From: Chrysochromulina tobinii
Taxonomy: Eukaryota > Haptophyta > Prymnesiales > Chrysochromulinaceae
NCBI GenBank assembly: GCA_001275005.1
Contig: JWZX01001064.1
Span: 1 to 24,415, forward strand
DNA length: 24,415 nt
Direction: 5' to 3'
Position 1 is the stretch's first letter. Each line of letters starts with the position of its first letter. The notes beneath the pieces are model-generated. The model had not been told where the DNA came from, did not search any database, and was given only the letters and a program-made list of their open reading frames with translations. Positions 1-7,629 of this stretch are shown piece after piece. The position numbers and the translations under genes were made by a program.

Positions 1-2
1 CG

Positions 3-827
3 GCGGCTGAGGAGGCGGCGGCGGAGGAGGCGGCGGAGGAGGAGGCGAAGGCGAAGGCGGAGGCGGCGGCAGCGGAGGTGGAGGCGGCGGCGAAGGCGAA
101 GGCGAAGGCGGAGGAGGCGGAGGCGGCGGCAGCGGAGCGTGCCGACACACATGGACCACGCACCTGGACTCGCGCCGAGATCGAAGGCTTACGTGCCGAA
201 GCGTTCGCCGATGACGTCGTCATCAGCCCCGCCATGTGTGAATGGACCCACGCGCAGCTCGTCGCCCACTTCGAATCGGGCGGCTCAGTGGTCCCGGTGT
301 CTACCTCGGAGGCTATCTCGGAGGCTATCTCGGAGGCTATCTCGGTGTCTACCTCGGAGGCTATCTCGGAGGCTATCTCGGTGTCTATCTCGGAGACTAC
401 CTCGGAGGCTATCTCGGTGTCAGCGGTCCCTCCAGCACCAGTACCAGCACCGGTACCGCCGCCACCGGTGCCTTCCGCGGATCTCGAGACGAGACGCGAT
501 CTCGAGACTATCTCGGTGCCTTCCGCGGATTTCGAGGTGCTGCTCGCCAAGGCGAGGGAGGAGGCGCGAGAGGAGGCGGCGGCGGCGGCGGCGGCGGCGG
601 CACAGGTCATCGCCCGGCAGACGATGGAGGTGCAATCTCAGATGCTTGCCCTCATCGCGGAGCAGCATGCCATGCTCCTGAAGGCTGTGGGAGAGTCGAC
701 GTCGAAGCTCTCCCAACGGCTCGACAGCCTCGAAGAGGCGCCGTCGCGAGCGCCTGGCACGACGCTCTCCCAACGGCTCGACAGCCTCGAAGAGGCGCCG
801 TCGCGAGCGCCTGGCATCACGCCCGTT

Positions 828-865
<38 letters not shown>

Positions 866-1412
866 CTCGCAGCCTGTCATGTCTGTTCCGCTTACGCCGC
901 CGCCGCCTCCGCGCCGCCGCCCATCAAATGAAGTGATGCAGATCCCCGCGTCGCCATCTTCGGAATCTCCGGAATCTCCGGAATCTCCGGCGCCCGTCAC
1001 GGCGCCCCCACCGCCCTCGACACTCTCCCAACGGCTCGACAGCCTCGAAGGTGGCGCTGGGGGCATGGAAGAACGCGGCGCGGGCAGCGGCGGCGGTGGC
1101 GCGGCGGGCACGGCTGGCTGCGGCGCGGCGGTGGAGACCAGTGCGGCTGCGCCGCAAACGAGTGCTGAGGAGGCGCCATCACGAGAGCCCGGCACCACGC
1201 CCGCAGCGCCGGAAGCACCGAGCGAGGCGCTGTCTTGGGCGCTGGGCGTCAGGTCCGTCTCAGTGGTGGAGGCGGACGCCACTGCGGCGAGCGATGGCGT
1301 TGGCGGCAGCGGAGGAGAAAGCGGTGGTGACGGTGCTGATGGTGGGGATGGCGGCGGCCGTAGGAGCGGCAGCACGGCGGCTGATGGCGACTCCGTCTGG
1401 TCGGACGCCTGA
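3..1412 (+). CDS. Low-complexity coiled-coil protein, 5' end outside window
   Basis: The reading frame is open from the first bases of the window, so the true start lies upstream; the first in-window start-like codon (78) is only a GTG. The visible part begins with an Ala/Glu/Lys-rich stretch, then a short globular-looking segment (RTWTRAEIEGLRAEAF, then WTHAQLVAHFESGG). After that come a 12-bp repeat coding SEAI units, an Ala/Glu coiled coil, two 57-bp repeats coding LSQRLDSLEEAPSRAPG and a third partial copy, a polyproline run, and a Gly/Ser-rich tail. The stop lies inside a 10-bp tandem array, so the 3' end may instead continue by splicing. Function is not recognised. An antisense frame is also open over 638-1639, but the plus frame holds the more protein-like segments. 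A segment near 1046-1165 matches the tubulin acetyltransferase gene in inverse orientation. Confidence 0.6.
301..419 (+). repeat. 12-bp in-frame tandem repeat (SEAI/SVST units)
   Basis: About ten imperfect copies of a 12-bp unit related to GAGGCTATCTCG, coding alternating SEAI and SVST/SVSI tetrapeptides. The unit length is a multiple of three, so copy-number change keeps the frame. Confidence 0.9.
708..1049 (+). repeat. 57-bp direct repeat, two copies plus a distant partial
   Basis: Copies begin at 708 and 765 and code the 19-residue unit LSQRLDSLEEAPSRAPGTT. A third, 27-bp copy (LSQRLDSLE) begins at 1023 after the polyproline segment. The near-identical DNA points to recent duplication. 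The heptad-like pattern suggests a short helix. Confidence 0.9.
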
Positions 1413-1499
1413 TGACGCCTGATGACGCCTGATGACGCCTGATGACGCCTGATGACGCCTGATGATAGCCTGATGATAGCCTGATGACGCCTGATGACG
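1404..1499 (+). repeat. 10-bp tandem array GATGACGCCT
   Basis: About nine and a half copies of a 10-bp unit with two variant units containing GATGATAGCCT. It starts at the last codons of the upstream ORF and supplies its stop. The plus-strand units carry CTGATGAC, like the sense-strand repeats inside the introns of this window, so the array could be intronic or 3' UTR. Confidence 0.85.
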
Positions 1500-2379
1500 G
1501 CCGAGGGACGTGCGTGAGCAATCGTGAGGATACGTGCCGTGCCGGTTGTGAACAAGCTATGAACGAGGTTGATGTCTTGGTAGGGTTCGTCGGCGAGCGG
1601 TGAGTGGGGGCTGGTCTTGAGTGAAGGGCTTGGCGGCACAGGGGCGAGGGCATCGACGGCTGCGACACACCGAGGCCCAGGGGATGTGCGGCGTCCGTCG
1701 ATGGTCCTTGGTGATTGTCAATGTGTATTCTGGGAGGGCGGGGGCCACCAGGCGGGGAGGGACGGTGTTATTTTACAGAGAATCTCCGAGCGCCCGGCCG
1801 CCAGGCTCGTGCGCCAGAGCTGGCTAAACTAGACACGGCTGAGGTGAGGACCGGGCGTTTCCGGTTCTCGCGGTTTCCGGCTAAAAACCTAAAACGCTCT
1901 ACATGATGCATGACATGATGTCCAGAGCCGCAGCCCCGACCCGCGCTCTGGAGACTGGACTGTCACTAGACGTCATAATATGTACCTCACAAAGGTTCGA
2001 GCCGGCCGCATGGCCGGCCGCGAGTGCGGCGGCGAGAGAGGCCCAAGGGAGGAATTGTCATGGGAATTGTGCCAACTCTCGACTGCACACCTGACACCAC
2101 GCGTCATTTTGACGATGATGCGCACACATCCCGATGCCACATCGATCGTATGACACATCGCTGGACACATGGGTTACATCATACATATGATTCTTGTATC
2201 GTCTTGCATCTCTGTGAAATATGTCTGAGAGGGAAGAAGCTCAAGCTTTACGGCTTTACTAAGGGATCTACTACCTTAGTATCACAATGATAGAATTGAC
2301 TGCCATCTTGATCTGCCACACTTATCAGGATATCAATTTCCACATTCCACTGTTGAGGTTGATTCGGCAATTTGGCACA
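1500..2379. other. Intergenic region, no convincing gene
   Basis: Short ORFs occur in several frames but none has protein-like composition. The region becomes AT-richer after 2080. It holds a duplicated GCCGGCCGC around 2001-2021 and a perfect 8-bp inverted repeat at 2257-2281. It likely contains the 3' ends of the two flanking genes. Confidence 0.6.
2257..2281. other. Perfect 8-bp inverted repeat
   Basis: TACTAAGG and CCTTAGTA flank a 9-base loop. The hairpin lies about 100 bases beyond the stop of the minus-strand IQ-motif gene, where it could be a 3'-end element. Role unknown. Confidence 0.5.
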
Positions 2380-2895
2380 TCAAATGTTTGACAAATGAAT
2401 CACACCCACGGGAGTCACTCCCCCGGGTGTGCCCGGCGTCTTCGACGGCGTCCGTCTACTTATTCGCCCATTCATCGGAGCAGCAGCAGGTGTCGCAACA
2501 GATGCCTTCGCCGCCGCTTCCGGCGCCGTTTCGGCATCGTACCGCGGTGTGAAGGCCTTCACAAACGCGTTCATCATGGAGGAGAGCGGGTTCTGCATCT
2601 CGGCCCCCGCCTCTGCCGGCGCCGCCTCTGCCGGCGCCGCCTCTGCCGGCGCCGCCTCTGCCGGCGCCGCCTCTGCCGGCGCCGCCTCTGCTGGCGCCGG
2701 CGCCGGCGCCGGCTTGGGCGGGTGCTGCATCACCGCACCCGGTGCCTGTTTGCGTGCGGCATTGCCTCGATGAATCGCCGCTATCTTGGTCGCCGCAGCA
2801 GCTTTGTTCTGGCTCTGAAGCAGCGTTGCGGCGTAGGTCTCACCGGGTGACAAAGGCGGGTCATTTGGCTTGGTCTTGGATGCAGCGCAACCCAT
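2380..2895 (-). CDS. Small acylated IQ-motif protein
   Basis: A 171-residue protein starting MGCAASK. Gly2 with Cys3 and Ser6 is the classic arrangement for N-myristoylation plus palmitoylation, so it is probably tethered to the inner face of a membrane. Residues about 27-50 (NKAAAATKIAAIHRGNAARK) form an amphipathic basic helix with the RGxxxR core of an IQ calmodulin-binding motif; the usual IQ pair is degenerate. The middle is a Pro-Ala-Glu repeat (AAPAE units from a 15-bp array) and the tail has TP/SP-rich basic sequence, possible phosphosites. The layout resembles neuromodulin-type proteins (acylated N-terminus, IQ, disordered tail), but homology is not claimed. It is divergent from the TPR-methyltransferase gene with 198 bp between starts. 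No intron is needed. Confidence 0.75.
   Translation of the reverse strand: MGCAASKTKPNDPPLSPGETYAATLLQSQNKAAAATKIAAIHRGNAARKQAPGAVMQHPPKPAPAPAPAEAAPAEAAPAEAAPAEAAPAEAAPAEAGAEMQNPLSSMMNAFVKAFTPRYDAETAPEAAAKASVATPAAAPMNGRISRRTPSKTPGTPGGVTPVGVIHLSNI
2611..2712 (-). repeat. 15-bp in-frame tandem array (EAAPA)
   Basis: Six to seven copies of GCCGGCGCCGCCTCT on the plus strand, coding EAAPA units in the minus-strand IQ-motif protein, and ending in a shorter GCCGGC run. Confidence 0.9.
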
Positions 2896-3093
2896 TGCTG
2901 CACCGGACCAAAGGATTTTGGATCCTCGTTTCGATCTTTTCGCGAAACTTGCGTTTCGTCATAGAATCAACCATTCGAACCACCAACGGCACAATTCTCC
3001 GATGACGGCTCCGCTCCCTACGTCAACACAAGAACTAAACCTGTTGTGCAAAAAAGAAAGTAAGAAGCCCGAAACGGCGCGTGAGTGGCGACG
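2896..3093. promoter_or_regulatory. Divergent promoter region (IQ protein / TPR-methyltransferase)
   Basis: A 198-bp gap between two divergent start codons, less GC-rich than the coding sequence around it. It must hold both 5' UTRs and both promoters. No specific box is recognised. Confidence 0.4.
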
Positions 3094-5433
3094 ATGGTGG
3101 ACGACTTCGTAGATCTCGCCGCCCAGGCCCACGCTGCGTACGCTGCTGGGGATCATCGTGCCGCCGAACAGCTCTATACGTCGGCACTTGACGCTGCACC
3201 GGCATCGGACACCAGCACAGAGCTCCTCGCGACGCTCTACGCGAACCGCGCGGCCGCGCGCCTGCGCGGCGATGAGAGCTCTCTGACAGGAATGCACGAC
3301 GCGGGGCTCGCACTGACGCTGAGCCCGAATCTTCCGCGCCCACGGCTGCGGCTGGCCACGGCGCTTGCGGCCGCCGGCCGCGAGGCGGAAGCGAGCGAGC
3401 AGGCGACGCTCGTGCTTGGTCTGCCCAACCTGTCTGCCGCAATGACTCGGGAGGCGACTGCGGTGCTGCGACAGTCCGCCGCTCGGACCGCCGCAAGCCA
3501 CTCAGCGAGCATGAGCGGCGTGACGGACGCGCGTCGCCGCCTGGTGCAGCGCACGCAGCTGCTGCGCGTCCATCTGAGCCCGCCCGCCGACGGCGTCGTG
3601 CGATCCGGCCGTTGGCACACGATCTCCGTCCGTCTGTCGAACGAAATGGGCCTCTTCGACGCTGCGTGCTTCGCGGCGGAGGCGAGAGCGCGGGTGCGGC
3701 TGGAGGTGGTCGCGCTCTCCCAAGGGCCACGCCCAGCGAGCCTCCGCATGAGCGTGCGGCAGGCGCACGAGCCGCCACCGCCACCCGAGGCGGCAGCGCC
3801 CAACACGGCGGCAGCGGGCCGCTCGGCGGCGTCGCTCAACACGGCGCGTGAGGCGACCGGCGGCGGCGCGGGTGTGTGGTTGCGCCTACACCGCGGCCGC
3901 GCGACAGCGGAAGTGCGCGTCGATGTCGAGGGCGATGTCGAGGTCGGCGGCGAGGGCGGCGGCGAGGGCGGCGGCGAGGGCGGCGGCGAGGGCAAGGGCG
4001 CGTCACTGCCGTCGTCGGTAGCACTGTGGGCGGAGATGTGGGCAGACGCCGCGCCGGGCGCCGATGAGGGCGCCGTGCCGGGCGCCGCCTCGCCGACGGC
4101 CAATGTGGTTTGGTCCCTTGAGGGTGCGCGCCGTGCTGAGCGCTGTGGTGAGCGATGGTGTGTGGGGCTTTCTCCGGCGCTCCCCGCTCTCAACCTACCC
4201 ATGCCCTTTGTCACCTCCGCCACCTCCGCCTCCTCCTCCGACGCCGCCGCCGCCACCCTCCCCCCCGCCGCCTCCGCCTCCGCCACCCTCGCCTCCATCA
4301 CCTCCGCCACGAGCCCGCTTGAGCAGCTTCGTCATTGCCTCGAAGCCATCACCTCGCCCCAGGCCCTCGCAGCAGCCGCCATCACGCTTACGGCCCTACC
4401 CACCATCGTCCAAGGCTTGCGGCTGCTGCCGGCGCGCGCGCACGCGCCGTATCGGGCTCCACTGAGCGCGCCGTATCGGGCGCCACTCGTACTTGCGGAG
4501 TCGGCGAGCGACATTGCCGGACGGCTGTGGGATTCTGGCGCGCAGCTCGCGGCATGGCTCAGCGAAGGCGAGCTGCTCGAGACGACGCGTCGCGAGGCGG
4601 CCGCCTCCCCGAGCGTCGTGTCGAGCGTGGCCTCCCCGAGCCTCGAGATCTCGCCGAGATATGCTCCGTTTGGGGTCCTCGAGATCTCGCCGAGATATGC
4701 TCCGTTTGGGGTCCTCGAGATCTCGCCGAGATATGCTCCGTTTGGGGTCCTCGAGCTCGGCGCGGGGATCGGAGTGGCCGGCCTTGCTGCCGCCGCCCTC
4801 GGTGCACGCGTGCTGCTCACCGATTTGGAAGGCGCCCTGCCGTTGCTCAAGCTCAATGCGGCGGCGAACGCACCGCTGTGCCGCTGGCGGCCGGCGGTGG
4901 CGGCCCTTGAGTGGGGATGCGGGGATGCGGCGTGGCGGGCAGCGCTTCAGGTGGTGGAGGAGGCTGCGGCGGTGGAGGCGGCGGGGGTGGAGGAGGAGGC
5001 GGTGCCCGCTCCTCCCCCTACCCCCCCCTGGCTCGTCCTCGCGAGTGACGTGGTGTATGAGCCGCTCGCATATGAGCCGCTGCTCCACACCCTGCGCCAG
5101 CTGGGGGCAATGGGCGTCGCCACCCGCACGCTCATGGCGCACCGCAGCCGGCACCCGGATGAAGGCGCCTTCTTCACGAGCGCGGCTCGTCACTTTGCAA
5201 TCACTCAACTACGCGGGCCGCACCCGTTTGTGCCCATCGGGGCATGCACTCCCGTTCCGTGCGCGCCAGGCTTGTTTGGGTCTGCTCGCGGCGACGGCAG
5301 CGGCGGAGGCGGCGGCGACGGAAGCGGCACGAGCGGCGGCGAGGATTGCACGGAGGCGAGCTTGCCGAGTACGTCAGCGCCAGAAGGGGCCATCTACCTG
5401 CTGGAGTTCGAGTACATAGGAGTTCGACGATAG
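3094..5433 (+). CDS. TPR-domain protein with C-terminal class I (METTL21/FAM86-like) methyltransferase
   Basis: A 779-residue protein. I chose the ATG at 3094 because the upstream in-frame GTG at 3085 is not a likely eukaryotic start. Residues about 5-115 form two to three TPR helices (AAQAHAAYAAGDHRAAEQLY, then LATLYANRAAARLR). The middle (about 150-230) is a beta-rich segment of unknown family, followed by Gly-Glu and Ala-Ser-Thr low-complexity loops. Residues about 553-675 are a seven-beta-strand SAM-dependent methyltransferase: motif I LELGAGIGVAG at 553, acidic end of strand 2 TDLEG, and LASDVVYEP near 650, typical of the METTL21/FAM86 lysine methyltransferase group. This suggests protein-lysine methylation with the TPRs choosing the partner. 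The substrate cannot be inferred. Three exact 36-bp repeats sit directly before motif I. Confidence 0.85.
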   Translation: MVDDFVDLAAQAHAAYAAGDHRAAEQLYTSALDAAPASDTSTELLATLYANRAAARLRGDESSLTGMHDAGLALTLSPNLPRPRLRLATALAAAGREAEASEQATLVLGLPNLSAAMTREATAVLRQSAARTAASHSASMSGVTDARRRLVQRTQLLRVHLSPPADGVVRSGRWHTISVRLSNEMGLFDAACFAAEARARVRLEVVALSQGPRPASLRMSVRQAHEPPPPPEAAAPNTAAAGRSAASLNTAREATGGGAGVWLRLHRGRATAEVRVDVEGDVEVGGEGGGEGGGEGGGEGKGASLPSSVALWAEMWADAAPGADEGAVPGAASPTANVVWSLEGARRAERCGERWCVGLSPALPALNLPMPFVTSATSASSSDAAAATLPPAASASATLASITSATSPLEQLRHCLEAITSPQALAAAAITLTALPTIVQGLRLLPARAHAPYRAPLSAPYRAPLVLAESASDIAGRLWDSGAQLAAWLSEGELLETTRREAAASPSVVSSVASPSLEISPRYAPFGVLEISPRYAPFGVLEISPRYAPFGVLELGAGIGVAGLAAAALGARVLLTDLEGALPLLKLNAAANAPLCRWRPAVAALEWGCGDAAWRAALQVVEEAAAVEAAGVEEEAVPAPPPTPPWLVLASDVVYEPLAYEPLLHTLRQLGAMGVATRTLMAHRSRHPDEGAFFTSAARHFAITQLRGPHPFVPIGACTPVPCAPGLFGSARGDGSGGGGGDGSGTSGGEDCTEASLPSTSAPEGAIYLLEFEYIGVRR
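3945..3995 (+). repeat. 12-bp in-frame repeat coding GGEG
   Basis: Four to five copies of GGCGGCGAGGGC coding a flexible Gly-Glu linker between the beta-rich middle domain and the methyltransferase half. Confidence 0.85.
4642..4749 (+). repeat. Three exact 36-bp repeats before the SAM-binding motif
   Basis: Three back-to-back copies (starts 4642, 4678, 4714) code LEISPRYAPFGV each. The following base stretch begins with the same CTCGAG that opens every unit, and there codes the LE of motif I LELGAG. Each unit also holds palindromes (CGAGATCTCG and ATCTCGCCGAGAT), which could favour slippage. The identity of the copies implies recent expansion or strong homogenisation. Confidence 0.95.
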
Positions 5434-5638
5434 TTCGAGTTGCGAGTCGTTGAAAAGTCGGTAGCCGCGTAATCCCCGACCCCCCGGGACGGCGCCGGTT
5501 CGGCATCTATTTACCTATAAGCTATATACGACAGCTGCACACAAGTTGGACGAATGATAGTCTCTACAATAAATCTACAATATAGTGACACGCCGAGCCT
5601 GATTCCTCGCGAGCTGAGTCAGCTTATATTCGATCGCG

Positions 5639-6559
5639 TCATTCCTCGCGATCCACGTGCACATAAAAGTCTCGCGTGATCAGCTCATAGTGCTTCCAGA
5701 TCACCTCTTCGCTCGCGAAGGCACATGGTACCTCGAAGACCGCGCAGCACCCGACGGCGCTCGCACGCACGCGCAGGCAGTGTGCCGCTTCGAGGAAATC
5801 GGGCTCGAAGAGCATCGAGGCATGCGCGGGGAAGCACACATCGCTCAGTAGCGCCAGCTCCAGCGGCATCAGCCGCACAGGCGGCGCGCGAGCCGGAGGC
5901 GCCAAAGTCGTCCTGTCCCGACTCCCGTCAGCCCCGCCGTCCACAGCGCCGCCGCCGCCATCCGCGCCTCCGCTGTTCTCGTCGACTTTGCCGTCCAGCC
6001 TCGCATAGAACGCGTACCCGCGCGCGTCCAGAGGCCGCGTGACGGCGCTGTCCCGCATCGTGATCGACAGGCAGGAGGCAACGTCGATGTCGATTGGACC
6101 CTCGCGCAGGTTCTGCACGGCCACGCGGCAGCGGAGCACGTGGCGCACGGCGCCCTCGGCCCCGGGTAAGAGCTGCTGCGAGAGCCGGCACGCCGGCTGG
6201 TGGTTGATCAGAAGCCATGCCGAAACGCCGTCCCGACGACCGGCCGCGTAGATCACCTCGCGTTCGCCAATGCCCGGACAGGTCGGGATACGGTTGCGGC
6301 GATGGAAGACACGGTAGACCTCGCGCCAGGAGCGTTCGCCGAACTTGTACCGGCCGCTCTTGCTCGGCAGCTGCCAACGGGTCTGCGCAGCACGTCCCCA
6401 AAGGCCGTCATCAAGTGAGACTGTACGCCACGCCTTGCATACGGCCACCATGCGCACGAGCGCAAAGGCGCTCAGGTGTTCAAAGATCTGCGCGAGCGTG
6501 TCCGCGCACAGCATCGCCGCGCCCTCTTCCTGCAGCAGCTGCGGGGCCACGCTTGTCAT
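5639..6559 (-). CDS. F-box protein
   Basis: A 306-residue protein with an N-terminal F-box at about residues 16-60 (LCADTLAQIFEHLSAFALVR, then VCKAWRTVSLDDGLWGRA), ending in the usual WR-type signature. F-box proteins link substrates to SKP1-cullin ubiquitin ligases. The rest has no leucine-rich, WD40 or kelch repeats that I recognise. It reads as a single globular substrate-binding region interrupted by a Gly/Asp-rich loop (about residues 195-215). The start is the ATG at 6559; a second in-frame ATG just before LCADT is possible. It converges on the methyltransferase gene, 205 bp between stops. The substrate is unknown. Confidence 0.8.
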   Translation of the reverse strand: MTSVAPQLLQEEGAAMLCADTLAQIFEHLSAFALVRMVAVCKAWRTVSLDDGLWGRAAQTRWQLPSKSGRYKFGERSWREVYRVFHRRNRIPTCPGIGEREVIYAAGRRDGVSAWLLINHQPACRLSQQLLPGAEGAVRHVLRCRVAVQNLREGPIDIDVASCLSITMRDSAVTRPLDARGYAFYARLDGKVDENSGGADGGGGAVDGGADGSRDRTTLAPPARAPPVRLMPLELALLSDVCFPAHASMLFEPDFLEAAHCLRVRASAVGCCAVFEVPCAFASEEVIWKHYELITRDFYVHVDREE

Positions 6560-6698
6560 CGGCGGCCGCCGCCCTGGATGCCTTTCTCATCCTTTCTCTG
6601 AACTTTCCTTTGCCGAGGGCCGGTCTGCTCCCCCGGTGCCTCGTGCCGAGAGACAGTTTCAAAACTTGGCAAGTTGCCACGCTCTATTTCTTTGCCAC
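6560..6698. promoter_or_regulatory. Probable upstream region of the F-box gene
   Basis: The sequence between the F-box start and the possible small gene at 6699. A T/C-rich stretch follows the F-box start. No defined promoter box is seen. Confidence 0.3.
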
Positions 6699-7226
6699 AT
6701 GGATCAATGCTCGTGGGCGCGTCAGCTGCACTTTTACCCGCGGCGGGAGCCGCTCCAGCATTCAAGGGAAGGGTTTCCACAGTTCTATGCCGGCATGAGG
6801 CGTATGCACCCTGTGGATACGGCGCCGATGCTCGACAGGCACCAGAACCGCATGATGCGCACAACCAAAACGCCAGCGCCCGAGCTCGAGTTATCGCATG
6901 GGCTGGCCGGATCGCGGGCGTGCCTATGGGACACGGGCAGTCGACTGCTCGCCTTCCCCGGTGCGACGGACGATTGCTGGGCAGTCGGGGGGGTCAAGAC
7001 GCTCTCGCGTTCGCGAAGCAGCAGCAGCATGCTCGCGTCTCCTCTTGCGCCCGTGCGTCCGCGCACCTCGTACGATCAGTTCCGCACGACGTCGATGGAG
7101 ATTGGCTCACATTACGAGAGCGCGCTGCTTCCGCCGTCGCCGCCCCACACCCGATCCTTGCGAGTGCTCCAGAGCCAAGGTTGCACTCGGATGCACCAGG
7201 CGCAGTGCCTTGCAGGTGGATATTGA
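6699..7226 (+). CDS. Hypothetical protein, 175 aa, uncertain
   Basis: The reading frame is longer (open from 6345), but its upstream part is antisense to the F-box gene. The first ATG clear of that gene is at 6699 (MDQCSWARQLHFYPRREPLQ). The sequence looks fairly protein-like (mixed composition, several Met, Trp and Tyr, a basic Ser-rich segment SRSRSSSSM), and is less repetitive than the shadow frames nearby. No domain, signal peptide or membrane segment is recognised. A competing frame (6674-7243, +) and an antisense frame (6785-7066) are also open, so the coding status needs transcript support. Confidence 0.4.
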   Translation: MDQCSWARQLHFYPRREPLQHSREGFPQFYAGMRRMHPVDTAPMLDRHQNRMMRTTKTPAPELELSHGLAGSRACLWDTGSRLLAFPGATDDCWAVGGVKTLSRSRSSSSMLASPLAPVRPRTSYDQFRTTSMEIGSHYESALLPPSPPHTRSLRVLQSQGCTRMHQAQCLAGGY

Positions 7227-7629
7227 GACTCGTGTTGCACTAGGCTGGTGATCTAACATTCATGCACAGGGTCCCGCTCGAGTCACAGCACACGGGTCCG
7301 TCTCTCTCACCCCTCACATCACACACGTACCACAGATGAGCAGCACAGCCGCGACGGCTCTCGACGCCACATGTCTCGACGCGTCCTAGTCTCGTCCCGG
7401 TCGCGTCCGGGTCCACTCACGCGCCCGCCGGCGCCATCTCTCGAGGGTGTGGGGGTAGACAAGTGGATGTAAAGTAGCCATGTAAAAGTGTGTCTCGCCT
7501 GCATTTTCACATTTTCGCGGTTTCTGATGAGGGCCTCATCATCCCATTCAAGACCTCGTGTCCCACAACTCGTCTGTTGCGCATTTCTGCACTCTCGCGT
7601 CTACCCGCGCCCCCCAACAAAGAAGGCAG
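7227..7629. other. Intergenic region, likely 5' UTR and promoter of the ATP-grasp gene
   Basis: About 400 bases with no convincing ORF. There is a pyrimidine/CA-rich stretch near 7295-7340 (CACCCCTCACATCACACACG) and an AT-richer part near 7460-7540. No tandem repeats or RNA genes are seen. Confidence 0.5.

Noticed and set aside
638-1639. A 333-residue minus-strand frame over the first gene
   Set aside because: It is Pro/Ser/Arg low complexity and runs through the 10-bp array as RRHQASSGVI repeats. The plus frame holds the only globular-looking segment. Not fully excluded.
3237-4310. Long minus-strand frames opposite the methyltransferase gene
   Set aside because: The TPR and methyltransferase motifs on the plus strand are decisive; the antisense frames have shadow composition.
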